Positions 24,084 to 30,976 of a stretch of DNA of 32,302 nucleotides are shown here, one piece after another. A model generated the notes under the pieces. The model ran no database searches, had not been told where the DNA came from, and worked only from the letters and a program-made list of their open reading frames with translations. The stretch lies in NCBI GenBank assembly GCA_009783295.1, contig WRHK01000043.1, positions 1-32,302 on the forward strand, in the 5' to 3' direction. The position numbers and the translations under genes were made by a program. This stretch comes from Promicromonosporaceae bacterium (GTDB lineage Bacteria > Actinomycetota > Actinomycetes > Actinomycetales > Cellulomonadaceae). The first letter of the stretch is position 1; each line of letters begins with the position of its first letter.

Positions 24084-24111
24084 AGTACACCGGCGCCGCC
24101 GCACGAATCAA
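24084..24111 (-). promoter_or_regulatory. Promoter of the rhaM-rhaI-rhaEW-rhaB-regulator operon
   Basis: On the minus strand TTGATT (plus 24106-24111) and TGTACT (plus 24084-24089) are separated by 16 nt; each matches consensus at 4 of 6 positions. Transcription would start near 24077, just before operator B, leaving a ~60-nt leader. Confidence 0.45.
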
Positions 24112-24135
24112 CACGGACCCGAGGGCACAGATCCG

Positions 24136-24149
24136 GTGACGTGCGTCAC
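24136..24149. repeat. Inverted repeat GTGACG-TG-CGTCAC over the -35 region
   Basis: Perfect 6-bp arms around 2 nt. It also reads as GTGA-N6-TCAC, the core of CRP/GlxR-type sites. Its centre would be near -28, which suits a repressor better than a CRP-like activator. A third regulatory input for the large lyase is possible but unproven. Confidence 0.4.
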
Positions 24150-24164
24150 GAACGCCGCTATCAT
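24136..24164 (+). promoter_or_regulatory. Promoter of the large PL11 gene
   Basis: GTGACG (24136-24141) and TATCAT (24159-24164) are separated by exactly 17 nt. Transcription would start near 24171, immediately in front of the family A operator at 24174. The -35 forms half of the inverted repeat GTGACG-TG-CGTCAC (24136-24149). Confidence 0.55.
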
Positions 24165-24173
24165 CCCGTCGCG

Positions 24174-24187
24174 GGAAAGCGCTTCCC
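24174..24187. promoter_or_regulatory. Operator family A, site 5 (GGAAAGCGCTTCCC)
   Basis: Differs at a single base from the 14-mer shared by sites 3 and 4. It lies directly downstream of the predicted transcription start of the large PL11 gene and ~30 nt before its GTG. Confidence 0.7.
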
Positions 24188-24215
24188 TCTCACTGCAGGT
24201 CAAAGGAGACTCCGA

Positions 24216-27200
24216 GTGATCGCACCCTGGCACTTCCGACGCACCGCACAGCCACCGGAACGCACCCGACGTCGCGGCCTGCTGGCCTCCGTCCTCACGG
24301 GCGCGCTCGCCGTCGCCGGGATGTCCGCTCCGGTCGCCGCGCAGGCAGCGACGGGCCCCGGCTTCCGCTTCGACTTCCAGTGCGCGGGCAACGCCGTGGC
24401 CGACGGCTTCACCGAGGTGGACCCCGACACCGCCTATTCGGCGCAGCGGGGCTTCGGCTTCGACGTGCCCCTGGCCGCGAACGCGTGCCGCGACCGCGGC
24501 GGCGACCCCGAGACCGCCGACTTCGTGCTCCCCGCCACCGGCACCGTGTTCCGCGCCGACGTGCCCGACGGCACCTACACCGTGGTCGCCAAGTCCGGCG
24601 ACCTGATCGCCAGCTCCAACACCGGCTTCACGTTCGCCGGGCACACGCTCGGGGCCGAGAGCCCGGGCAGCGGGGTCGTCTCCACCCGCACCGTCGAGGG
24701 TGTCGTCGTGACCGGGGGGCAGCTCGCGATCTCGGTCATCGGCTCGTCGATGCGCCTCAACTCGATCGAGATCCTCTCCGGCGTTCCCGCTCCCAGCGGG
24801 CTGTCCGCCTTCGCGGTGGGCGTGCCCGGCTCCGAGCACGTCGAGCTCGCATGGAAGCCGACGTCCGGGGCGGCGTCGTACACCGTCTACCGGACCGTCG
24901 ACGGCGCGGAGAGCCAGGTGGCCAGCGGCCTGACGTCGCCGGCCTGGGTGGACCCCGACGTCGACCCCGGCGCGACCTACTCCTACCAGGTGCTCGCCGT
25001 CGACTCCGACGGCGCCGACGGCCCGCGATCGCAGTCCGTCCAGGCGACCGTCGTGCCGTGGGCGACCCCGCAGGTGCAGGACCGCCGCTTCGACTTCGGC
25101 TGCGCAGGCGGCCCCGTCGCGGACGGTTTCACCGCCGTGACCGCCGAGCAGGGCTTCGACCCGGACCGCGGCTGGGGCTTCGTCACGCCGCTGGCCGCGA
25201 GCGCGTGCCGCACCCGCGGCGGCACCGACCCCCTCGAGCGCGACTTCGTGCTGGCCGCGCAGGGCAGCGACTTCCGCGTCGCCGTGCCGGACGGTACCTA
25301 CGACGTGGTCGTCAAGACGGGCGACGCCGAGGCCAGCTCCAACACCGGCGTCACGTTCGCGGGCCACACCCTCGACCCGGTGGGCGCCGCGAGCGGCACG
25401 GTCACGACGCGCGAGGTCAGGGGCGTCACGGTCAGGGGCGGGTTCCTCTCGTTCGTCCTCACGGGCAGCTCGATCCGGCTCAACTCGATCGAGGTGCTCA
25501 CCCCGCTCGGCGTCCCCGCCGGGCTGACGGCGACGCCCCGCGCCGGCGCCACGCCGCCCCGCGTCGACCTGGCCTGGCAGCCCGTCGAGGGCGCCACGGG
25601 CTACCGCGTGTACCGGTCCGAGGACGGCGGGACGCCGGTCCGGGTGGCCGAGGTCTCCGAGCCGACGGCGGCCGACGCCGGCGTCGAGCTTGCGCACACC
25701 TACCGCTACACGGTGGCGTCGCTCGCGGGCGCCCGCGAGGGGTCGCCGAGCGACGCGGTCCAGGCCCTCGTCACGGTGCCCGGCACGCCGGCGCCCGGGG
25801 TGCCCGACCACGTCCGCGCCGCCTGGAGCGGCACGTCCGTCGCCGCGACCTGGAAGGCCGTGAGCGGTGCGGTGGCGTACGACGTCTACCGGGGCATCGG
25901 CACCAAGGACCCCGTGTTCCTCACGCGCGTCACGTCGCCCGCCCTGGCCGACGCCGACGTCGAGCAGGGGGCGGCGCACACGTACCAGGTCGCCGCGGTC
26001 GGCCTGGGCGGGCGGTCCGCGCGCTCGACGACGGTGACGGTCGACCCGGCCGTGCACCTGGTGCGGCAGGCCGAGCGGATCGACCGCTCCCCCGTCGCTG
26101 TCGCCTCCGACGGCGGCGTGCTCGTGGGCTGGCGCCTGCTCGGCGACGACCCCGCCGACCTCGCGTTCAACGTCTACCGCGACGGCGTCCTCGTCAACCC
26201 GGCCCCGCTGACCGCCGCCACGAGCGTGCTCGACAAGGACGGGACGTCGTCGAGCACCTACCGCGTGTCGGCGGTGCAGGGCGGCGTGGAGCGCTGGGTC
26301 ACGGACACGTTCCAGGTGTGGGACCAGCAGTACCTCGACGTGCCGCTCGACCGGCCGGCGGGCGGCACCACGCCCGACGGCGTGACCTACACGTACAGCG
26401 CGAACGACGCCTCCGTGGGCGACGTCGACGGGGACGGCACGTACGAGATCGTCCTCAAGTGGGACCCGTCCAACTCCAAGGACAACTCCCAGGCCGGGTA
26501 CACGGGCGACGTCTACGTCGACGCCTACCGGCTCGACGGGACCCGGCTGTGGCGCATCGACCTCGGCCGCAACATCCGGGCCGGCGCCCACTACACGCAG
26601 TTCCAGGTGTACGACTACGACGGTGACGGCCGCGCCGAGGTGGCCATGAAGACCGCCGACGGCACGGTCGACGGCGCCGGCACCGTCATCGGCGACGCCC
26701 TGGCCGACTACCGCAACACGGCCGGCTACGTGCTCGCGGGCCCGGAGTACCTGACGATGTTCGACGGGCTCACCGGCGCGGCGCTCGACACGATCGACTA
26801 CACGCCGCCGCGCGGCAACGTCGGCGACTGGGGCGACACGTACGGCAACCGCGTCGACCGGTTCCTCGCCGCCACCGCCTACCTCGACGGCCAGCACCCG
26901 TCGCTGATCGAGGCACGCGGCTACTACACCCGCACGGTGGTCACCGCCTATGACTGGGACGGGAAGAACCTCACCCAGCGCTGGAACTTCGACTCCGACG
27001 TCAGCGGCTCCCAGTGGACCAGCATGGGCAACCACAACCTGGGCATCGCCGACGTCGACTTCGACGGCAAGGACGAGGTCGTCTACGGCTCGATGACGCT
27101 CGACGACGACGGCACCGGGCTGTATGACACGGGGCTCGGCCACGGCGACGCCATCCACGTCGGCGACTTCGACCCGACGCGCCCCGGCCTGGAGGTCATG

Positions 27201-28214
27201 GCCGCGCACGAGGAGATGGACCACTCGGGCAACCGCGGCGCCACGTTCCGCGACGCGATGACCGGCGAGGTCATCTGGTCGATGCCCGCCACCCGGGACA
27301 CGGGGCGCGCCGCCGTCGGCGACGTCGACCCGCGGTACTCCGGGGCGGAGGGCTGGGCCGTGGGCGGCCAGGACGCCGCGTGGAACTCCCCGGTCGGGGA
27401 GATGCACGCCGCGGACGGCAAGCTGATCTCCACCAAGATCCCGGCGGCCAACTTCCTCACCTACTGGGATGGCGACCTGCTCGCCGAGATCGGCGACCAC
27501 GACTACTCCGACGCCACCGGTGCCGGCGTGCCGACGATCTCCAAGTGGGACTGGGAGAACCAGCGCCAGGTCGAGCTCTACCGGGCCGACGGCACGCTGA
27601 GCAACAACGGCACGAAGGGCAACTTCTCGCTCCAGGCCGACCTGTTCGGCGACTGGCGCGAGGAGATCGTGACGCGGCTGGCCGACTCGTCGGCGCTGCG
27701 GATCGCCACGACGGTCATCCCCACCGAGTACCGCCTGCGGACGCTCATGTCCGACTCCACGTACCGGCTCGGGGTGGGCCGCGAGAACACCGGCTACAAC
27801 CAGCCGCCGCACACCTCGTACTACATCGGCGAGGGCATGGCGACGCCGCCGGCTCCTACGCAGCGGTACACCACGGCCGCGCCGGCGGCCGGGGCGGCGG
27901 TGCTCGGCCAGGAGCAGCACGAGCCCGGCAAGGGCCGCCTCACCGCGTCCGCCGTGACCGCGGGCGGCGACCTCACGCTCACCATGACGATGGCGCGCGG
28001 CACCAACGGCAGCATGCTGCGCCTGTACCAGGACGGCCGGCCGCTGCGCACGGTGCTGCTGCCGACCGACACGCCCGACGCCCAGACGTATGCGATGGCC
28101 GTGAACGGTCTGACGGCCGGCGCGCACACGTTCACGGGCGAGCTCGTGGGCCCGGGCGGGACGACGCCGGTCTTCCCGGTGACCGTGACGGTCGGGCAGG
28201 GCGTGGGCGGCTGA
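24216..28214 (+). CDS. Giant secreted multidomain rhamnogalacturonan lyase (PL11)
   Basis: 1332 residues from the GTG at 24216, with AAAGGAG 7 nt upstream. Residues 1-45 are an export signal with TRRRGLL (17-23), resembling a twin-arginine motif, a hydrophobic core and AQA cleavage site. Then come two copies of a ~140-residue beta domain (about 50-187 and 290-430; RFDF.CAGG.VADGFT, LNSIE.L), three fibronectin-III-like domains (about 190-285, 432-525, 528-608), the PL11 propeller (about 616-1208) and a ~100-residue Ig-like tail. Asn730, Asp750 and NGTK (1131-1134) match the important residues of Bacillus YesW. The N-terminal modules probably bind polysaccharide. It would act outside the cell beside the smaller PL11 enzyme, possibly as the endo-acting partner (inference). 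Confidence 0.94.
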   Translation: MIAPWHFRRTAQPPERTRRRGLLASVLTGALAVAGMSAPVAAQAATGPGFRFDFQCAGNAVADGFTEVDPDTAYSAQRGFGFDVPLAANACRDRGGDPETADFVLPATGTVFRADVPDGTYTVVAKSGDLIASSNTGFTFAGHTLGAESPGSGVVSTRTVEGVVVTGGQLAISVIGSSMRLNSIEILSGVPAPSGLSAFAVGVPGSEHVELAWKPTSGAASYTVYRTVDGAESQVASGLTSPAWVDPDVDPGATYSYQVLAVDSDGADGPRSQSVQATVVPWATPQVQDRRFDFGCAGGPVADGFTAVTAEQGFDPDRGWGFVTPLAASACRTRGGTDPLERDFVLAAQGSDFRVAVPDGTYDVVVKTGDAEASSNTGVTFAGHTLDPVGAASGTVTTREVRGVTVRGGFLSFVLTGSSIRLNSIEVLTPLGVPAGLTATPRAGATPPRVDLAWQPVEGATGYRVYRSEDGGTPVRVAEVSEPTAADAGVELAHTYRYTVASLAGAREGSPSDAVQALVTVPGTPAPGVPDHVRAAWSGTSVAATWKAVSGAVAYDVYRGIGTKDPVFLTRVTSPALADADVEQGAAHTYQVAAVGLGGRSARSTTVTVDPAVHLVRQAERIDRSPVAVASDGGVLVGWRLLGDDPADLAFNVYRDGVLVNPAPLTAATSVLDKDGTSSSTYRVSAVQGGVERWVTDTFQVWDQQYLDVPLDRPAGGTTPDGVTYTYSANDASVGDVDGDGTYEIVLKWDPSNSKDNSQAGYTGDVYVDAYRLDGTRLWRIDLGRNIRAGAHYTQFQVYDYDGDGRAEVAMKTADGTVDGAGTVIGDALADYRNTAGYVLAGPEYLTMFDGLTGAALDTIDYTPPRGNVGDWGDTYGNRVDRFLAATAYLDGQHPSLIEARGYYTRTVVTAYDWDGKNLTQRWNFDSDVSGSQWTSMGNHNLGIADVDFDGKDEVVYGSMTLDDDGTGLYDTGLGHGDAIHVGDFDPTRPGLEVMAAHEEMDHSGNRGATFRDAMTGEVIWSMPATRDTGRAAVGDVDPRYSGAEGWAVGGQDAAWNSPVGEMHAADGKLISTKIPAANFLTYWDGDLLAEIGDHDYSDATGAGVPTISKWDWENQRQVELYRADGTLSNNGTKGNFSLQADLFGDWREEIVTRLADSSALRIATTVIPTEYRLRTLMSDSTYRLGVGRENTGYNQPPHTSYYIGEGMATPPAPTQRYTTAAPAAGAAVLGQEQHEPGKGRLTASAVTAGGDLTLTMTMARGTNGSMLRLYQDGRPLRTVLLPTDTPDAQTYAMAVNGLTAGAHTFTGELVGPGGTTPVFPVTVTVGQGVGG
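24363..25780 (+). repeat. Intragenic tandem duplication of a two-domain module
   Basis: The stretch ~24363-25070 (beta domain plus FN3) is repeated at ~25087-25780, a period near 720 nt. Protein landmarks recur in order: RFDF, VADGFT, GFGFDVPLAANACR versus GWGFVTPLAASACR, PDGTY, SSNTG, TFAGHTL, LNSIE, then an FN3 with SYTVYRT versus GYRVYRS. The copies have diverged clearly, so the duplication is old. Confidence 0.75.
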
Positions 28215-28234
28215 CGGGCACCGCGTCCTGAGCA

Positions 28235-28280
28235 GACAGGTCGGCCCGGCTCTCCTCTCGGGGAGCCGGGCCGACCTGTC
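28235..28280. terminator. Strong bidirectional hairpin after the large PL11 gene
   Basis: Perfect 18-bp stem (28235-28252 with 28263-28280) with a 10-nt loop, between convergent stop codons at 28214 and 28287. No U-tract. It marks the right boundary of the rhamnogalacturonan locus. Confidence 0.8.
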
Positions 28281-28286
28281 GGTGCG

Positions 28287-29042
28287 TCACCAGCACATCG
28301 CGTCGCCGCGGCGCGGGCCGCGGGGGCGGAAGGGAAGCTCCTCGCCCTCCGGACCCTCGGGGCGCGGGCCGCGGGGCCCGTGCTCGTGGGGGCCGTGCGG
28401 GCCCGGCCGGCCGCCGAACCACGGTCCGCCGGGGAAGCCCCCGCGGCCGCGCGGGCCGGCCTCGCCGGGCTCGCCAGGACCGAAGCCGCGCTCGCGCCAG
28501 GGGCCGGCGAAGGCCTCGCGGCCGGGCCACTGCCGCTCCGCCTCCTCCAGCACGCGGCCGAGGTAGTCGGAGAGCTGGGCGACCTCGTCGTCCTCGAGCA
28601 CGTCGAGGAGGTCGGCGCCGGCCGGCGCGTGCTCGACCGCCTGCTCGGCCTCGCGGCCGGCCTGCGTGAGGCGCACGACGACCACGCGACGGTCGTCCGG
28701 GGACGGCTCGCGCTCGATGAGGCCCTGCTTCTCGAGCTTGGCCAGCAGCTCGGCGAGCGACTGGCGGGACATGCCCAGCAGGAACGTCAGGTCCTTCTGG
28801 GTCGTCTCGGGCTGGAGCTTGAGCAGCGCCAGCACGCGGCCCTGGCCCTGGCGCGGGTCCAGCCACGGCGCTCCGCGGCCGGGCCGCATCGCGTGGCGCA
28901 GCTGGCGCGCCTGGAGCCAGCCGACCGTGGCCAGGCGGCGGGCTGCCGTCCGGCGCGGGTCGGCCGCGTCCTCGGTGTCTTCGGTGATGTCCTCGGCGGC
29001 GGTGTCGTCGAGGTTCTCGTCGGGGGTGATGTTCTCGTTCAT
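28287..29042 (-). CDS. MarR-family regulator with Gly/Pro/Arg/His-rich C-terminal tail
   Basis: 251 residues from the ATG at 29042; an upstream extension in frame would read through the promoter and operators. Residues 1-33 are acidic (Asp/Glu/Thr). Residues ~34-165 form a MarR winged helix: GRVLALLKLQPETTQKDLTFLLGMSRQSLAELLAKLEKQGLIEREPSPDDRRVVVVRLT shape, with the usual recognition helix and DDRR wing. The final ~80 residues are low-complexity, dominated by Gly, Pro, Arg and His and ending MCW. MarR proteins are dimeric repressors responding to small ligands or oxidants; the lone tail Cys and the His cluster could bind metal or sense redox, which is speculation. Three palindromes upstream suggest autoregulation and control of the divergent YjbR-like gene. 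Confidence 0.85.
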   Translation of the reverse strand: MNENITPDENLDDTAAEDITEDTEDAADPRRTAARRLATVGWLQARQLRHAMRPGRGAPWLDPRQGQGRVLALLKLQPETTQKDLTFLLGMSRQSLAELLAKLEKQGLIEREPSPDDRRVVVVRLTQAGREAEQAVEHAPAGADLLDVLEDDEVAQLSDYLGRVLEEAERQWPGREAFAGPWRERGFGPGEPGEAGPRGRGGFPGGPWFGGRPGPHGPHEHGPRGPRPEGPEGEELPFRPRGPRRGDAMCW

Positions 29043-29087
29043 GGTCTGTCCGTTCGCCGTGCCGCCCGCTCTGCTGCGGACGGATCC

Positions 29088-29101
29088 GTCAGGTACCTGA
29101 C
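29088..29101. promoter_or_regulatory. MarR-type operator 1 (GTCAGGTACCTGAC)
   Basis: Perfect 14-bp palindrome 46 nt upstream of the MarR start, downstream of its predicted -10, so occupancy would block autogenous transcription. First of three related sites. Confidence 0.7.
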
Positions 29102-29108
29102 TGATACG

Positions 29109-29138
29109 AGGATGCGGTCCCTTGCGGATCTTTGTCAA
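29109..29138 (-). promoter_or_regulatory. Promoter of the MarR-family gene
   Basis: On the minus strand TTGACA (plus 29133-29138) is a perfect -35, followed after 18 nt by CATCCT (plus 29109-29114), a weak -10. The -35 is embedded in operator 2, supporting autorepression. Confidence 0.45.
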
Positions 29139-29147
29139 GTACCTGAC
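29134..29147. promoter_or_regulatory. MarR-type operator 2 (GTCAAGTACCTGAC)
   Basis: Differs from operator 1 by one base. It overlaps the -35 of the MarR gene promoter and starts 46 nt from the start of operator 1. Confidence 0.65.
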
Positions 29148-29148
29148 C

Positions 29149-29162
29149 GTCGCGTACCTGAC
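29149..29162. promoter_or_regulatory. MarR-type operator 3 (GTCGCGTACCTGAC)
   Basis: Right half identical to operators 1 and 2, left half degenerate. It starts exactly 15 bp after operator 2 starts, leaving one base between them, which would suit side-by-side dimers. It is the closest site to the divergent YjbR-like gene. Confidence 0.55.
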
Positions 29163-29211
29163 GGACCTGGTCAGAGGGGTGCACGGGCACGGGAGTGCGT
29201 ACGGTCGTCGC

Positions 29212-29607
29212 ATGGCACCCGACGAGATGCTCGACTACTGCCTGGCCAAGCCTGGCGCGTACCTCGACCACCCGTTCGACCCGGAGCACTCCGCCGTCCG
29301 GCTCAAGACGCCCACCATGGACAAGGGCCGGATCTTCGCCGAGGTGTTCGTGCTGCGCGGGGTGGAGACGGTCACGCTGCGCAGCGAGCCCGACGTCGCC
29401 CTGACCTACCGCGACATGTACCCCGGCATCGTCGTGCGCGGCTACCACTGCCCGCCCGCCGAGGCCCGGTACGCCAACACCATGCCGCTCGACGGCGCCG
29501 TGCCCGACGACCACCTGCGCGAGATGGCCGACGAGGCCTACGAGTTCATCGTCGGCAAGCTCCCTCGGTACCGTCGGGCGGAGCTCGGCGGCCTCGGCGC
29601 CGGGTGA
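29212..29607 (+). CDS. MmcQ/YjbR-family protein
   Basis: 131 residues. The N-terminus MAPDEMLDYCLAKPGAYLDHPFDPEHSAVRL, the central KGRIFAEVF and the SEPDVALTYRDMYPGIVVRGYH block are typical of the YjbR/MmcQ (CyaY-like fold) family, usually 115-130 residues. These are proposed to be DNA-binding by fold but have no settled function. The ATG at 29212 matches the usual family start; an in-frame GTG at 29179 would add a non-conserved His/Gly-rich piece. No good ribosome-binding site is visible, so it may be weakly translated or start from a short leader. Probably co-regulated with the divergent MarR gene through the three operators. Confidence 0.82.
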   Translation: MAPDEMLDYCLAKPGAYLDHPFDPEHSAVRLKTPTMDKGRIFAEVFVLRGVETVTLRSEPDVALTYRDMYPGIVVRGYHCPPAEARYANTMPLDGAVPDDHLREMADEAYEFIVGKLPRYRRAELGGLGAG

Positions 29608-29634
29608 CCCCGCACCGCCGTCGGAAGAGAGCTC

Positions 29635-29736
29635 GTGAGCCTGTCGGTGGCCGCCGGGTGGATCGTCCAGGCCGCGACGCTGCCGCCGGGCAGCCCCAGC
29701 GGGGCGGTCTTCCGGGACGGCCGGCGCGTCGACTGA
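29635..29736 (+). CDS. Possible 33-residue small ORF of unknown function
   Basis: A GTG at 29635 preceded by GGAAGAGAG opens a frame of 33 codons ending at the TGA at 29734, with codon use similar to neighbours. The product VSLSVAAGWIVQAATLPPGS and its short continuation has no recognisable domain or membrane helix. It could be a real small protein, the remnant of a longer gene, or chance. The remaining bases of the gap 29608-29786 show nothing else I can identify. Confidence 0.25.
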   Translation: MSLSVAAGWIVQAATLPPGSPSGAVFRDGRRVD

Positions 29737-29786
29737 AGGCCGCTACGCCCTCGCCTGCGTCGCGAACGGACCGTCGCGAAAGACTG

Positions 29787-29814
29787 TTGACACCGACCAT
29801 GTGCGCGCTAACAT
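29787..29814 (+). promoter_or_regulatory. Promoter of the second LacI-family gene
   Basis: TTGACA (29787-29792) is a perfect -35; TAACAT (29809-29814) is a good -10 after 16 nt. Transcription would start near 29821, just before the operator at 29825. Confidence 0.65.
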
Positions 29815-29824
29815 TGCGTCAGTT

Positions 29825-29838
29825 TCGAACCGGTTCGA
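29825..29838. promoter_or_regulatory. Operator for the LacI regulator, site 1 (TCGAACCGGTTCGA)
   Basis: Perfect 14-bp palindrome immediately downstream of the predicted transcription start of the LacI-family gene, an autorepression position. The same core recurs before the sugar-binding-protein gene at 30931-30950. Confidence 0.8.
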
Positions 29839-29860
29839 CGATGACCCAGGAGCGATGACC

Positions 29861-30877
29861 ATGACGACGATCGGCGATGTCGCCCGTCGTGCGGGCGTGT
29901 CCCGCAGCACGGTCTCCTACGTGCTCTCGGGCAAGCGGACCATCTCGCAGGAGACCCGGGACCGGATCGAGCTCGCCATCAGGGAGCTCGGGTTCACCCC
30001 CAACGCCGGCGCCCGCGCGCTGGCCACGGCGCAGACGATGGTGCTGGGGATGCTGCTGCAGTTCCACGCCGACGAGTTCGCGCCCGCCATGCTCCAGTAC
30101 GTGCTGCCGGTCTCGGCCGCCGCCCGGGAGCTCGGCTACGACATCCTCATGGTGACGGACCCCGACGGCGCCGCCGCCATCCGGCGCATCGGGGCGTCGG
30201 CCATGGTCGACGGGATCGTGCTCCTGGACGTCACGCATCAGGACCCGCGGCTCGAGTCGCTGCGCTCGGTGAGCAAGCCGGGCGTGCTGATCGGGCTCCC
30301 CGCCGACACGCGGGACATCGACGCCATCGACCTGGACTTCGCCCAGGCGGCGCGCGTCCTGGTCGACGACCTGCACGATCACGGGCACCGGGAGGTCACG
30401 CTCATCTCGCCGCCCTATCACGTGGTCGAGCGTGGCGGGTCGTACGTGTGGCGTTTCCGGGACGCCGCGATCGCGCGTGCGGACGAACTGGGGATGCGCC
30501 TGCACCCCTACTACGGCGAGTCCCGGCCGCCCGCGGTGCAGACGTCGGTGCACCGCTTCCTGGACGTGCACCCGTCGGCGACGGCCCTGATCGTCCACAA
30601 CGACGCCACGATCGCCGCGCTGCCGGCGATCCTGCGCGACCGGGGGCTGTCCGTGCCCCGGGACCTGAGCGTCGTCAGCCTGTATTCGCGGGACTTCGGG
30701 GAGGAGTTCTCGCTCCCCTACACCGCCGTCGAGTCGGCGGCGGACACCCTCGGGCGCCAGGCCGTCGGCCAGCTGGTGCGGCGGATCTCCCGCTCGCCGC
30801 AGGCCGGCCAGCCCGGGGTACGGCTCGTCGAGCCCGTCCTCACAGACCGCGGGAGCGTCCGCTCGCTGTCGCGCTGA
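29861..30877 (+). CDS. LacI-family transcriptional regulator of a sugar ABC transporter
   Basis: 338 residues from the ATG at 29861, chosen because AGGAG (29848-29852) is 8 nt upstream; the ATG at 29855 is only 2 nt away. The N-terminal HTH is TIGDVARRAGVSRSTVSYVLSGKR, followed by FTPNAGARALATAQTMVLGM and a sugar-sensing domain ending with RGLSVPRDLSVVSLYSRDF. It differs from the rhamnose-operon LacI protein in its recognition helix (SRSTVSY against SLATASR), consistent with a different CCGG-centred operator. One operator covers its own start and a second precedes the adjacent binding-protein gene, so it very likely represses both until an inducing sugar binds. The sugar is unknown. Confidence 0.9.
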   Translation: MTTIGDVARRAGVSRSTVSYVLSGKRTISQETRDRIELAIRELGFTPNAGARALATAQTMVLGMLLQFHADEFAPAMLQYVLPVSAAARELGYDILMVTDPDGAAAIRRIGASAMVDGIVLLDVTHQDPRLESLRSVSKPGVLIGLPADTRDIDAIDLDFAQAARVLVDDLHDHGHREVTLISPPYHVVERGGSYVWRFRDAAIARADELGMRLHPYYGESRPPAVQTSVHRFLDVHPSATALIVHNDATIAALPAILRDRGLSVPRDLSVVSLYSRDFGEEFSLPYTAVESAADTLGRQAVGQLVRRISRSPQAGQPGVRLVEPVLTDRGSVRSLSR

Positions 30878-30930
30878 CGCGACCGCCGGCACCCCCGCTC
30901 GCACAACTGCACACCCTGGCCGAACTCCGG

Positions 30931-30950
30931 TTGTCGAACCGGTTCGCCAA
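30931..30950. promoter_or_regulatory. Operator for the LacI regulator, site 2 (TTGTCGAACCGGTTCGCCAA)
   Basis: Twenty-base palindrome with a single mismatched pair (TTGNCGAACCGGTTCGNCAA), 27 nt before the binding-protein start. TTGTCG at its left end may be part of a -35, but no convincing -10 follows. Confidence 0.8.
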
Positions 30951-30976
30951 TCGCACAGATTCAGAGAGGAACCACT

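Noticed and set aside
24136-24149. A firm GlxR/CRP activator site
   Set aside because: It overlaps the -35 with its centre near -28, which does not suit activation, and no second copy was seen; kept only as an inverted repeat.
24108-28127. A 1339-codon open frame antisense to the large lyase
   Set aside because: High-GC coding DNA leaves the opposite strand open. The product is Arg/Val/His-rich with no domain, whereas the plus strand has a signal peptide and intact PL11 motifs.
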